The notes: generated from the letters alone by a model not told the origin. A stretch of DNA of 26,578 bases from Elysia marginata (GCA_019649035.1 BMAT01007188.1:93947-120524), one strand, 5' to 3'; shown: positions 11,060 through 20,309, counted from the first letter of the stretch. Made by a program: numbers and translations.

Positions 11060-12835
11060 TAGTCTGCTTTTATTCATCGGTCTTGTTTTAAATGCAACGA
11101 AGTGGGATTCCTTCCTGTACAAAGCCAGGGGAAACATGTTATAACGGCCGTTTCAATTGCCTGTATAATTTTGTAGGGTTTATTTATACTTCTCATTGTG
11201 ATACGTATCAGTAAAAATTAGTTTTCTGTATGATACAGATGATGCTTGCCCCTCTCGTTATATTGAGCTCATTATTGTCTGACTCCTATAGACGCAAATG
11301 ATATGATCCAATACTTACTGATTATGATTACTGTTTAAGTCCTAAATGTCATAACGGGTGTATTATTTGAATGTATACCTTATTGAATTGTGTGTAATCG
11401 TAATGTCATTTATGATGAGCAATGTATGTTCAATTTCTTGTAAAGCTTATCGATTAGGCATTATCAGTAACTGTAAATTGACATTGAGGCAAAAATTTCC
11501 CCACTTGGTCATATATACAAGTACTTTGCTGTAAAAATCACCTTTCCTGTTTGCCGACCATAATGATTCTGTTTCCGTTTCAAGAAACTGAAATCATCAC
11601 ATCTTAAGTTATGTCGCTCATCGCTTTAATCTAATGATGTAGGGATCATGCCGAATATATATATGTAAAGAAAACTTTTGTTAAGGTTCCCTTTTGCCGA
11701 AGCTGAAATATGAGGCACATACAGACCGTTAAAACACGGAACGTACATAAAATGAACATTTCTGATTGCAGTAATCGGATGAGGTGGTATGGCAAGATTG
11801 CATACAAGGTTTCGAAATCAATCCGGCCTTTGGTTCCACGACAACAGTCATAATCATATTGACCTAGGCCTTTGTTAGTGCAAGTCAACTTGGCAGTTTA
11901 TTATCATTGGTACATTTCACTTTCCATTATACTTCATAAGGGAGGCAATCATCGGTACGAATTTATAACTGTGGCCCAAGCCTTCTTACTGCATTGGGGT
12001 GGCCTAGACTATGGTCCTTTTGACTTTGATTTATATCAAATTATTTTGTTCCGGTCCTGTTTATTGCCAAGCTGTAGGTAATCGAAAGATGAATATTCAC
12101 GACATTAAAGTTCATTCTTTCCTAGTCATATCATTGTAATTAGGATTAAACGGTCGTTTTGTCGCTTGCTGTTTTATTATAATGACTACACGTATTTAAT
12201 AAACATTTATTATTATTAACTTTGTTGAGGCATAGTATGCACTAGTATACTGGGTACATATCAGAAAATTTCAAAGGTCGAAATTATCGCCCAAAAACTT
12301 AAAGCCTTTTCTATTTGTAGCATAAGCGTATTAAGTATCATGAGGGTAGTTGTGTTTATCTTACTCTTATACGTACGTGGTACGACATACATAGTTACAC
12401 GCCGTTACACATTGCTTTGACTTCATAATAACGAATATGTGTATGCGTTAGTTTTTGTGTCTTTGAAATCTCACGGGATCAGTGGTGGACTAGGCTCAGC
12501 GGCCTGTAGAATAGATATCAGTAAAGGAGACTTGCCTGGAAGTTGAAGTTCCGTGCTTTAAATATACAGGTCCTGAGCTCTCTTCTTATCATCAGATGCC
12601 CTCCCATTATAAGGTAACTTTAATCCTTATTGCTACAAGACATTAGCAATGAACTTGCAGGTCAGTTAGGTAATTGAAAGATTTTTTTTATACCAGTTAG
12701 GTATCATAATACGAGTTTCGATTGTGATTCTCCGTCGCTTGACATCGTTTATCTAATCTTATCATTATTTTGTGGACGGTACACGACCAAAGGAAGGCAT
12801 TTAAATAGATGAATGCAACGATGCACAGACGGAGG
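11060..12835. other. AT-rich stretch, no gene seen
   Basis: No supported gene. The block 11972-12014 is related to 3362-3402. Frames of 69-80 residues on both strands around 11.65-12.08 kb show no motif and fit chance. Confidence 0.55.
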
Positions 12836-12876
12836 GATAGATAGATAAATAGATAGATAGATAGATAGATAGATAG
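12836..12876. repeat. GATA microsatellite
   Basis: About ten TAGA units with one variant unit (AAATAGA) near the start. A short AT-palindromic stretch built from ATAATTATATAATTATA follows at 12980-13001. Confidence 0.9.
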
Positions 12877-12979
12877 CCTAGGTAGGACGAGGCTTTCTTG
12901 CATATAAAAGCCCCTTATAAAAGTCGAGCACTATATTTTGGACATAAAAACCTAGAATCTAGATTGATAGCTAGATAGA

Positions 12980-13530
12980 TAATTATATAATTATATAATT
13001 ACTAAAAAACGCAAAGGAATCGAGGCGCACCAACGACGAACTAGATCTAGACGGGCATGACGGGGCGATCGAAATAGAAGCAGTACCTGACGAAGTGCCT
13101 AAAGAAGAAAGGCAGAAACACTGTGTCGTACGTAAATAAGGTAAAACTAGGCTACCATGTATATATATAAATAAATAAGACAAAATCAATAGTGGAAATG
13201 CAAAAAAAAAAAAAACAAAAAAAATGAACTTTCATAAACATTTCAATATTAGTAACAGATGGAAACAGTCATCCTTAAACTCACAAAAACCAATAGAAAA
13301 AACGCGGCAGTAGGCTACACATGACACTCTTAACGTCTTTCTCTTTAAGCAATAACAGACAGGAACTAAAATTACAAAATAAAAACCACAGCAGACAACA
13401 ACAGGTTCGGGTTTCCCCAGCAGGTTGCATCAGCGGCAGATAAAAAAAAAACCAACAACAAACAGATCAATAATCGATACAAATAATTTCTACCACCAAC
13501 TAGAGCAGCAGCACTAGCAACGCTCAAGGT
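12980..13530. other. A-rich stretch, no gene seen
   Basis: It contains TATA/ATTA-alternating sequence at its left end, A-runs at 13202-13224 and 13442-13451, and many CAACA words. I see no gene. Confidence 0.5.
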
Positions 13531-13578
13531 CGACCAGTGTGCATGCAGTGGAGCAGTTCTGGTACGAGCGCGTGCATT

Positions 13579-13581
<3 letters not shown>

Positions 13582-13632
<51 letters not shown>
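13582..13632. repeat. GA dinucleotide microsatellite
   Basis: About 25 perfect GA units within the CpG-rich block. It reads as Arg-Glu on one strand and Ser-Leu on the other. Confidence 0.95.
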
Positions 13633-13634
<2 letters not shown>

Positions 13635-13706
13635 GAACGAGGCCAGCAGGGCGATGTGCACCGTAGCGACTCCGATACGTATAAGGTGTGTCAAATCCGA
13701 CAAGGA

Positions 13707-13734
13707 GGGTCGGATCGGGTCAGGTCGGGTCGGC
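13707..13734 (+). repeat. Short GGTCG-type tandem motif
   Basis: GGGTCGGATCGGGTCAGGTC followed by GGGTCGGCC: four to five imperfect GGTCGG/GGTCAG units, too short to name. Confidence 0.45.
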
Positions 13735-13984
13735 CAAGGACAGCAGTCGGCAGACACAATCCCAGGCCCAGGCACGGCTGCAGCAGCTGTGGGGTGTTGT
13801 AGCAGACGTCAGGAGACCACAACCTTCAGTCCTCCTCTCTGTTTCCGCTCGACTTAGTCTGAAGACAGACAGACAGAAAACCCGAGATGGGACATGACCG
13901 GAGAGGTTACAACAAGAAGTCGTGTAGAGGGAGGGGCACCGAGAAACGAGGAAGAGATCGAGAGAGAGAGAGAGGGGGGGGGGG

Positions 13985-14264
13985 NNNNNNNNNNNNNNNN
14001 NNNNNNNNNNNNNNNNNNNNNNNNNNNNNNNNNNNNNNNNNNNNNNNNNNNNNNNNNNNNNNNNNNNNNNNNNNNNNNNNNNNNNNNNNNNNNNNNNNNN
14101 NNNNNNNNNNNNNNNNNNNNNNNNNNNNNNNNNNNNNNNNNNNNNNNNNNNNNNNNNNNNNNNNNNNNNNNNNNNNNNNNNNNNNNNNNNNNNNNNNNNN
14201 NNNNNNNNNNNNNNNNNNNNNNNNNNNNNNNNNNNNNNNNNNNNNNNNNNNNNNNNNNNNNNNN
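13985..14264. other. Assembly gap (280 N)
   Basis: A run of N. The left edge is GA repeats and then an 11-base G run, a typical place for assemblies to stop. The true gap size is not knowable from the sequence, and peptides translated through it are meaningless. Confidence 1.
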
Positions 14265-14590
14265 GACGTAGATCAAACGGTTGCTCAGTCTGTTCTTTAG
14301 TCTGTGGTCCACCCTAAAATGTGGGCTTATTTCAAGACATGATGAAAAAATATTTTCATGATTTTTTTCATTTATTTTTTTTAAAAAGGGGATTTTTTCA
14401 ACAATTTTCAAACTTTCTTTAAAACTAAGCGAAATATTCCGAAAAGCCTGCATGTTTTATGTCGCAATCAAAAGCATTCACACCCAAATCCCTTAAAGAT
14501 AATATTTTTTTCTTTTAAGGTAATATAAGACTTTACCTCTCAAGCTTTCTGTGTAAGGTATCAGCAAAAAAAAAACCAACAAAACAAACA
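14265..14590. other. No gene seen
   Basis: AT-rich DNA with several A and T runs between the gap and the LINE-like fragment. Confidence 0.5.
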
Positions 14591-14592
14591 AA

Positions 14593-14746
14593 GTCATCCT
14601 ATCCAAATTCTTGCAGCACCGTCTTATTAAAAATGTGGACGAATTGACAATCTTCAAGAGCCATAGCAGTCGGAAGCACATTGCCCAAAACAATTTCCGA
14701 TTGAAATGAATAAAGATCATTTTCTTATCTTATCTTACCTTACATT
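14593..14746 (+). mobile_element. Probable 3' end of a non-LTR retrotransposon (LINE)
   Basis: An in-frame stretch from 14593 to the TGA at 14707-14709 ends with NVDELTIFKSHSSRKHIAQN. This resembles the last segment of many LINE ORF2 proteins, where a leucine-rich stretch is followed by a ...FKSxLKTHLF...-like block shortly before the stop. ATGAATAAAGATC then overlaps the stop, and a CTTAT/CTTAC pentamer tail follows (14723-14743), a known kind of LINE 3' tail. Everything upstream, including the reverse transcriptase, is absent, as expected from 5' truncation. An alternative is a terminal exon of a host gene, since TTCTTGCAG at 14607-14615 is a fair acceptor and AATAAA lies next to the stop. 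Confidence 0.4.
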
Positions 14747-14749
14747 TAC

Positions 14750-15395
14750 CAGTTTAAAAGAAGAAACGGCAAATACATTAATACATTCCAGTTTTCAGAG
14801 ACATAGGCCCTACAGACTCTATGTTAATTAATTCCTTATAGTTCTGCCATCAAATAAATAATCTTCAGTACAGGTGCACCGGCTATCATCTTAAATTTAC
14901 ATCCATAGGTTGTTGACCCAATTCCAGCAGATGATGACATTGCTATTGACAGAACAATAAAGAAAAATTTTATGTATTTCTGTAAAATAAGAGTAGGCTC
15001 TTGTCACATGACATGTAGACCATTCTCCTCTGTAAAGATGATGAGTCAAACCTTCATATAACTCTTTTTATGGCGTTCATATCAGCGCAAGTACAAAAAA
15101 GTGGCCATACTTGCTTTCTCTGATATAAAAATGCGCTTAGATTGTTTGCGCAGAAACTTTTTTTGTAGCAGGATCGAGCCACTCTACCTCAACCCTCCCC
15201 CCCTGTCTTCCTCAGATAATGCATTTATTTCTAGCTTCCAGGTGTATTAAATTTACCAAACTGCACATTATTTTCAACTATTTCATCCCTTCCTGAAGAC
15301 GGATTTTTAAAATATGAATACCCGGTACACTTTAAGAACATATGGAATGCTTGTCCATAAATCCAGTGGACAATAATAATAATTGTATATATATT
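14750..15395. other. No gene seen
   Basis: AT-rich sequence, with one pyrimidine-rich patch (15177-15212) ending in CCCTCCCCCCCTGTCTTCC. Confidence 0.5.
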
Positions 15396-15397
15396 TA

Positions 15398-15601
15398 CTA
15401 CCTTGACAGTAACTCATAGTGGGAGCAACCACCGCAAAATCCATAGCCTACACTACAGTAATGGCAGGAGGGTGATATGAAGGTATAAGTGGCAGCGGTT
15501 AGGAGAATTATAACAATCACTACAGCACTACAATCAGTGGACGTGCATTCGGGGAAAGTTGGCGTACAGAAGTGCATGTAGTAGTGCATACATGATCTCA
15601 A
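15398..15601 (-). CDS. Candidate minus-strand frame with a hydrophobic membrane-type segment
   Basis: This minus-strand frame overlaps the end of the previous one in a different register. It has a hydrophobic stretch, SAVVIVIILLTAATYTFI, long enough for one membrane helix, preceded by Cys-rich TPTFPECTSTDC and followed by a Cys/Gly-rich end (CHYCSVGYGFCGGC) and a stop. The arrangement would suit the last exon of a type I membrane protein. A possible acceptor (GCTGTAG|TG, near 15518) has the phase needed to follow the donor at 15638, but it lacks a good pyrimidine tract. No family recognised. Chance is a real alternative. Confidence 0.25.
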   Translation of the reverse strand: MRSCMHYYMHFCTPTFPECTSTDCSAVVIVIILLTAATYTFISPSCHYCSVGYGFCGGCSHYELLSR

Positions 15602-15637
15602 TCAGAGTTGATAGTAAACCTGTTACACTAAACTCAC

Positions 15638-15777
15638 TGCCATCCTTCAGATCTGTCACTTCCCAGGTTCGCGGGCAGGTCTGATCAGCTTTCACTGGAC
15701 TGGTCCATGTTTCAATTTCAGAAATATTTTCTCTCAATACATGGCAAAGACAATATTCATATCCCCAAATAAAGTTT
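15638..15777 (-). CDS. Candidate minus-strand coding exon (unknown protein)
   Basis: On the minus strand a T-rich tract (TTTTTTGAACAG) forms a plausible acceptor ending at 15778. The frame stays open for 140 bases to a donor-like GGCA|GTGAGT at 15638/15637. The peptide includes EYCLCHVLRENISEIETWTS, then CPRTWEVTDLKDG, with a spread of Cys, Trp and Glu unlike repeat-derived peptides. Paired cysteines and WTS/TWEV strands could suit an extracellular beta-sandwich domain, but I cannot name one. Exon phase would be 2 at the start and 1 at the end. If the donor is not used, the frame continues to a stop at about 15534. Confidence 0.3.
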
Positions 15778-15789
15778 CTGTTCAAAAAA

Positions 15790-16480
15790 TTTTTAAAGGT
15801 TTTTTTTTATCTTAGCCTATTTTGTTGAAACTTTAGATATGACTATTTAAACCATCATCAGCTCTCTGCTTTTTTAAAGCACCCAAGATATCAAATAAAA
15901 AAACTGAAAATTTTCTTTAAACTTTGCGAGGAATATGCCATATTTTCCTGAAACCCTATGTCTAGTCTGACTCATATTTTATTTATTCATTAGTTGTAGA
16001 TTTTGGTTCAGTAGTTAGTCCTGTTTGTGCATGCCAAACGAGTTGTTTGCTCCTCTTGATTTTACCCAGCAATAATTTCCAACGGTTCCCAATCGAAGCA
16101 ATCTCTATGCATCCCCAGTTCAGAATACACCCGTTCTTTGATTATACTTTTCAAAAGATTTTGGATTAGCGTTTGTATTAAGTTTGTCTATGCCCTCGAG
16201 CGATATCGAACCATTAAGCTGAGTAAGCCAAGGTTTTTGTTTAACTTTCTTAAGCTACCGTATCGACTTATAGTGCCACCAAATATAGAAGGTATACAGC
16301 CATAAAGCTGTCTAAAATTTACTTAGTCTAGTGGTCAAGGTAAATAAAGATCTAGTGGAATTGATCAGCTCTACTCCGACCTAGAAACTTGTTTTCTTGC
16401 ATTCTGTGCGTGAATTACTGTCATATATGCATTAAAAAAAATTCACACTTGTTTTTTTTTTTATTTTTGTTATGTCGAAT
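15790..16480. other. No supported gene
   Basis: AT-rich sequence. A minus-strand frame without ATG at about 15983-16140 reads through GNRWKLLLGKIKRSKQ and ends TTEPKSTTNE before a stop. It is short and has no match that I can recognise. Confidence 0.4.
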
Positions 16481-16482
16481 CT

Positions 16483-16493
16483 CCCCCCCCCCC
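16483..16493. repeat. C run (11)
   Basis: A homopolymer C run following T-rich sequence (16451-16469), at the left edge of a CpG-richer region. Confidence 0.9.
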
Positions 16494-16494
16494 A

Positions 16495-16625
16495 TCTCAC
16501 CAGCTCGAATGCACGCCATACATGGAAACGTTTTCCCCATTTCTCCACGATGAATACATGCCACGCCGCTGAATTGACGTCCAACGTACCGTAACCCTCA
16601 CGACACGTTACGGAAGGTTTTGCAG
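16495..16625. other. CpG-rich patch
   Basis: CpG dinucleotides cluster here (GCACGCC, CACGATG, CCACGCCGCTG, CCAACGTACCGTAACC, CACGACACGTTACGG) against CpG-poor flanks. There is no clear frame. It could be a regulatory region or a young repeat not yet depleted of CpG. Confidence 0.3.
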
Positions 16626-16777
16626 AACGTTAGAACTAGTAATACACAGTTTCTTTTTTTACATAATACGAAAAAAGCTTGACTCGACAAAATGTCAAGT
16701 CTGTCTCATTTAAAGCCTTATAAAAAAATCCAAAACTAAATGAGCTTGATTAAAAACATAGAATTATATATAATTAT

Positions 16778-17140
16778 ATGCAAATTAAATTTTCCACTTC
16801 TTTTAAAAAATTCAAAGCCCTTCAGTTCAGCTGTGATGGTGTTGATTGGTTGGTAGGCTCAAGTTTCAACATGTTACCCGGCAGACTACACACCCGGCAC
16901 CACGCCATCGGTCATGCCGCAACAATGAGCTTACCGTATGCCCTCAAACGAGATTCTTACAGTTTAAATGAACGTAACCGAACCTACCCCATTACAGTGG
17001 AGCTATCAAATCATCATCATCGCGCCGCCAACGACAAACGCTTCTACAGTGTTAATTTGTGGTGTCGCCGTATAAATCCCGTTTCACACGACCCGTATCC
17101 CATACGGAAGACGCCGGACCGTCTCTTGACCAGAGTTTGA
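16778..17140 (+). CDS. Unsupported 120-codon frame over a CpG-rich patch
   Basis: An ATG-started frame of 120 codons ends at TGA 17138. From about 16870 to 17120 the DNA is strikingly CpG-rich (over twenty CpG). The protein is basic and His-rich (TRHHAIGHAAT; SNHHHRAAND; PIRKTPDRLLTRV) with no motif, signal peptide or membrane segment that I recognise. By rough estimate one or two frames of this length are expected by chance in a window this size. An inverted CCAAT word (ATTGG, about 16845) and a TATAAAT (17071-17077) lie in or near the patch, so it may be regulatory rather than coding. Confidence 0.15.
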   Translation: MQIKFSTSFKKFKALQFSCDGVDWLVGSSFNMLPGRLHTRHHAIGHAATMSLPYALKRDSYSLNERNRTYPITVELSNHHHRAANDKRFYSVNLWCRRINPVSHDPYPIRKTPDRLLTRV

Positions 17141-17144
17141 AAAA

Positions 17145-17540
17145 ATAATTTCCTGAAATATCAACTACAAAAATCGACAATGGGTTCGGAGTCTTCTACA
17201 CGAGATACGGGCTTAAGTCTTGCTAGGTAAAAATGAAATTAAACCTATTATCATCAAAGTAATCTAAGCGTCAACGATATCGCAGGCCCTTAGCCTATCA
17301 ATAACGCTATAAAGTAGTTTAACTACACATACCGTTGCTGACGTGCATGTGTTACAATGAAATTATGAAAATGTTCATTATGTTGCTGTTAACTGTACAT
17401 ATCAGCCTGCAATCGACAATAAAGGATCTTGAATGTTGAATTTTAAATCTTGGTTAAACTGCTCTTGCCTTGTCCTCGAATGTCTCGTGAACAGAAGAGA
17501 AAAAAATAAGTCATTAAAACTACGAAAATGCTTAGGAGAC
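17145..17540. other. No gene seen
   Basis: AT-rich spacer between two CpG-richer patches. ACAATAAAGGATC near 17416 contains AATAAA, but nothing ties it to a transcript. Confidence 0.45.
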
Positions 17541-17830
17541 GTAGGTCAATAAGACAAACAGCAGGCGGCCATTACCCTCGAAAACCACTCTGACGTCGGC
17601 TCAACGTCTGACGAATAATCGGGTTGCATAACCGAGATACTTAGGTAGTGATTGGTTCGGACTGCATATTTACCCTGGTATACCCCGACCGACCACCTCT
17701 GGCGGCAAAAGCAAAGTGACCTTAAAACTGGAAAATAACAGCCGCTTGTCAGTAGCGATAAGGCCTGGATTTCTAGTCCCGCAAGCAACAAACCTCGCCT
17801 CCGCTACTGCTGCATTCGGCACACACAAAA
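17540..17830. other. CpG-richer patch
   Basis: Contains GGCGGCC, GACGTCGG, CCCCGACCGACC and GGCGGC words. The minus-strand frame across it (about 81 codons) has no recognisable domain. It may be part of a regulatory region spanning 16.5-18.1 kb, or a dispersed repeat. Confidence 0.25.
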
Positions 17831-18001
17831 AATAGTAATATATTCACACATATCCGGCACCGCATACACACGGCAATGATGATGGGGATCTAAGTAAAGC
17901 CGGGTATGCGGAACCAGTTAACAGCAGTAACATAGATTAATCTCCTTTCGTTTTGAAGTGAAAAAGTCGATCTTCATACCAAAAGATTAATCTAGTTTTT
18001 C

Positions 18002-18018
18002 TTTTTTTTTTTTTTTTT
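18002..18018. repeat. T run (17)
   Basis: Homopolymer T run. Confidence 0.9.
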
Positions 18019-18091
18019 GCTGCATCAACCCACGCTAGCAAAACTAAAAAAAATCCGGGAAAAGTTCAGAAGAATGCTGGACTGCTAAGAT

Positions 18092-18108
18092 TCCCGCCCC
18101 CGCCCCCT
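18092..18108. promoter_or_regulatory. GC-box-like motif
   Basis: TCCCGCCCCCGCCCCCTTC carries two overlapping CCCGCCCC-type cores, which match Sp1/KLF-class binding sites in animals. It lies at the right side of the CpG-richer interval. Function is inferred from the motif alone. Confidence 0.25.
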
Positions 18109-18190
18109 TCTCACTCAGTCTCGGTCTCCATCCTTATGCTCTCTCCATCTTAACGGGCTACGTTCTCGCTTTCTCCAAGTGGCGCGGCCC

Positions 18191-18320
18191 AAAGCAATGG
18201 CTTTTAAAACATCACAATAATTAATTTTAGATTCTAAATTATTATCAATACCACATGGCCCGGCAAAGCTATGTCTGTTTTAACATCATAGTTAATTTTA
18301 AATTCTAAATTGATATTGAT
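18191..18320 (+). repeat. Imperfect tandem duplication, period about 74 bp
   Basis: AAAGCAATGGCTTTTAAAAC at 18191 and AAAGCTATGTCTGTTTTAAC at 18265 start two aligned units. Both continue through CATCA, a TTAATTTTA block and TTCTAAATT. Divergence between the units is clear, so it is an old duplication. Confidence 0.6.
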
Positions 18321-18355
18321 TTTAACAGCTTTGGACCGCTGGTTATCACAAGATA

Positions 18356-18421
18356 AAGAGAGAGAGGGGGGAGAGAGAGAGGGTTATTATGAGAGAGAGA
18401 GATTGAACGAGAGAGAGCGAC

Positions 18422-18468
<47 letters not shown>

Positions 18469-18476
18469 AGAGGGGT
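18356..18476. repeat. Interrupted GA microsatellite
   Basis: GA units are broken by GGGG, TTATTAT and TGAACGA interruptions, with a pure core at about 18426-18458. The Arg-Glu-rich frame through it is a repeat product. Confidence 0.92.
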
Positions 18477-18479
18477 AGT

Positions 18480-19130
18480 AAGAAAGCAAGCTAAAGAGAA
18501 AAAAATAACCACCGAAAATCGCAAAGAGAAAACCACAAAACTAAGCTTTTAAGTTTAATTTCGTTAGGTAAGTGATCCCGTGAGTAGGGTGATATATTAT
18601 TAGGCTACAACAGGAAAATATTTTAGCTAGGAAAAAAAAACCTGGCCTTAAGCACAACACTGTTACTAACTGGTGTTAGGCGAGTGTTTTGTACGTTTTT
18701 AGAGTTTTATCAGTTAGACTGTAGTTGGGAATGTTTTCATCAGTCTTTTTAAAGTTAAGCCTTTACTTTTATTGGGAGATGTTTCAGTTGGGGGGGGGGG
18801 GGTGTTAAACTGCTTTCATCTGGAAACTCCAAGGGTAGAATGGTCTTACGGTGCAAGCAAACCAGCTCTACTTTTTTTTTCCTTGTCCTCCACTCCAGAC
18901 AGCAGATCTGTAGTCGTGCCAACATTCTACCGAATGAAAAGCGGAAGATCATGTCATTAAAGAATACATAACTCAGTACAGTATAGGATACGGATCGCAA
19001 ATTCGATGAGGGTACTTCATAATAGCCCTCGCCAAAACACACCAACAGGCTGCAGCAGAAGGCTAAAGGCAGGGCGGCCAGAAACCCCTTGGCTTAGCGC
19101 AACTAGCTTCAAGTTCAGGGTCACACTTTG
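18480..19130. other. No supported gene
   Basis: A G run of 13 lies at 18790-18802. A 96-codon minus-strand frame (18755-19045) crosses this G run and an A/T run and shows no domain, so it is not called. Confidence 0.45.
18790..18802. repeat. G run (13)
   Basis: Homopolymer G run. Confidence 0.9.
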
Positions 19131-19133
19131 TGG

Positions 19134-19175
19134 CCCTCTCTCTCTCTCCTCGCCCTCATTCTCTCTCTCTCTCTG
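19134..19175. repeat. CT microsatellite
   Basis: Two CT runs separated by CTCGCCCTCATT. Confidence 0.85.
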
Positions 19176-19262
19176 CTCGGTAAGCTTATCTCGAACAGCG
19201 ACCTGATACAGTGCTAGCCTAGCGAGACACGGGCAAGACCTAGCAAACTAGGCTAGCAGTGG

Positions 19263-20155
19263 CAAGATCGAGGAAGATCTAGATCTATCCAAGCCTAAGC
19301 TAGATCAAGTAGATCTATAGATTCTAATGTAAGCTTAACTTGTAATTAGCCAGATAATTATTTTCTAAGCATTAGACCTATGCCTAACCTTGTGGATACT
19401 GGATAGACGAAAGCTGTGTTACATTTACTGCTTCATGTAGAAAATTGTGTTATTGAATCCGGTAATAGACAGATTCCAGATTCATGTGAGGAACGTTACA
19501 GTGTCACCTGTTGTAGTCTAGTAAACTTTCATAATTTCACCGACATAACATTACCCTTCTGTTGTGTTCTACGAAACGATAAGATTTCGTGTGGTGATCA
19601 ATATTATTTCATGTGAGCTTAAGGTGAAAAAAAAACACCAAACAAACACAGGTTCATAGCCCTTGGCTTTGGTCTAGATATATATCTAATCTAATCTAAT
19701 CTAGATATTTATCTCAATGTAGCGTCGAATTCAGATAGGTGGTTTTAGATCTAGATCTAGATTTTGTTTCTGGATCACAGATGTACGACTTAGAATCTAG
19801 CGGTTTTTTTTTTTGGTGAAATTAGGCTCTTGATCAAAAGACGGGAAGTTGGATTTAATCTAGATCTAGATCTACATCTAGAGATCTAGATCTAAAATAG
19901 TAGATGTCTGTTGCATTTGGTTCAAAAGTTTGGTTTTTAAATATTAAAATGTGGCTAATTAAATTATAGATCTAGATTCTGGCTGTAGGTCCGCTTGCAG
20001 GGTCTACCACTAGATCTAGATCTCGATCTAGATACAGGCATAATTAAGATCTGTTGTAAGCAACCAATCTAAAATAGGTTTCTTTATACTATGTATATCA
20101 GACAATCTGAATATAGATGACTAGATAGTCTAGGCCTAGATTGTAGATCTAGACT
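19263..20155. repeat. Cluster of self-complementary TCTAGATC motifs
   Basis: TAGATCTAGATC-type runs recur at about 19273-19320, 19672-19710, 19746-19763, 19859-19897, 19968-19980, 20011-20034 and 20123-20154. Each core is made of the palindromes AGATCT and TCTAGA. One run forms a perfect 13-bp inverted repeat (19861-19873 and 19882-19894, 8-base loop), and another a 9-bp inverted repeat with a 2-base spacer (20014-20022 and 20025-20033). Single copies occur elsewhere (21572, 23051), but the density here is far higher. Confidence 0.75.
19346..19512 (+). repeat. Dispersed repeat, copy A (about 165 bp)
   Basis: From TTAGCCAGATAATTATTTTC to GTGTCACCTGTT this segment matches 21101-21261 in the same orientation, with scattered substitutions and one small indel. 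Homology starts and stops sharply at both ends. It carries no open frame long enough to matter and no pol III boxes that I can see. An unclassified short interspersed element or a local duplication are both possible. Confidence 0.85.
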
Positions 20156-20306
20156 CTGGAAGGATTTCCTCAGAGAGGTGCCACCCTATACTAAGCCTAA
20201 ATTTCATACTAACAAATTCTCTGATTTTTTAGAAGTAAATGTTCCTGAGCTATGAAATGCATTATCTCTAATCATATCAAACGTTGCTGACAAAGTGAAG
20301 GGTAAT
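20151..20306 (+). pseudogene. Coding-like fragment with one in-frame stop, origin unknown
   Basis: Starting at AGACTCTGG (20151) the frame reads RLWKDFLREVPPYTKPKFHT, then NKFSDFLEVNVPEL, a TGA at 20253-20255, then NALSLIISNVADKVKGN before TAG at 20307. The varied amino-acid mix looks like real protein sequence. The TGA sits where TGG (Trp) would give PELWNALSLIISN, resembling the WNxLP...I.N segment near the C-terminus of LINE ORF2 proteins, so a decayed LINE fragment is my leading guess. A host pseudo-exon ending at AAG|GGTAAT is the alternative. Confidence 0.3.
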
Positions 20307-20309
20307 TAG

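Larger units (their letters stand above)
13530..13984. other. CpG-rich block next to the assembly gap
   Basis: Outside the GA array this block is much richer in CpG than the surrounding A-rich DNA. It includes GCGCG near 13568, GTAGCGACTCCGATACG near 13664, and a GGGTCGG-type short repeat at 13707-13734. Open frames on both strands here run through the GA array and show no recognisable domain. A promoter/5' exon or an old GC-rich repeat are both possible, and the gap hides the right half. Confidence 0.3.

Noticed and set aside
13887-14453. Long frames of about 125-199 codons around 13.9-14.4 kb
   Set aside because: Most of their length is assembly-gap N and cannot be interpreted.
18755-19045. 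96-codon minus-strand frame
   Set aside because: It crosses a G run and A/T runs (giving poly-Pro and poly-Lys) and has no domain or conserved feature that I can see.
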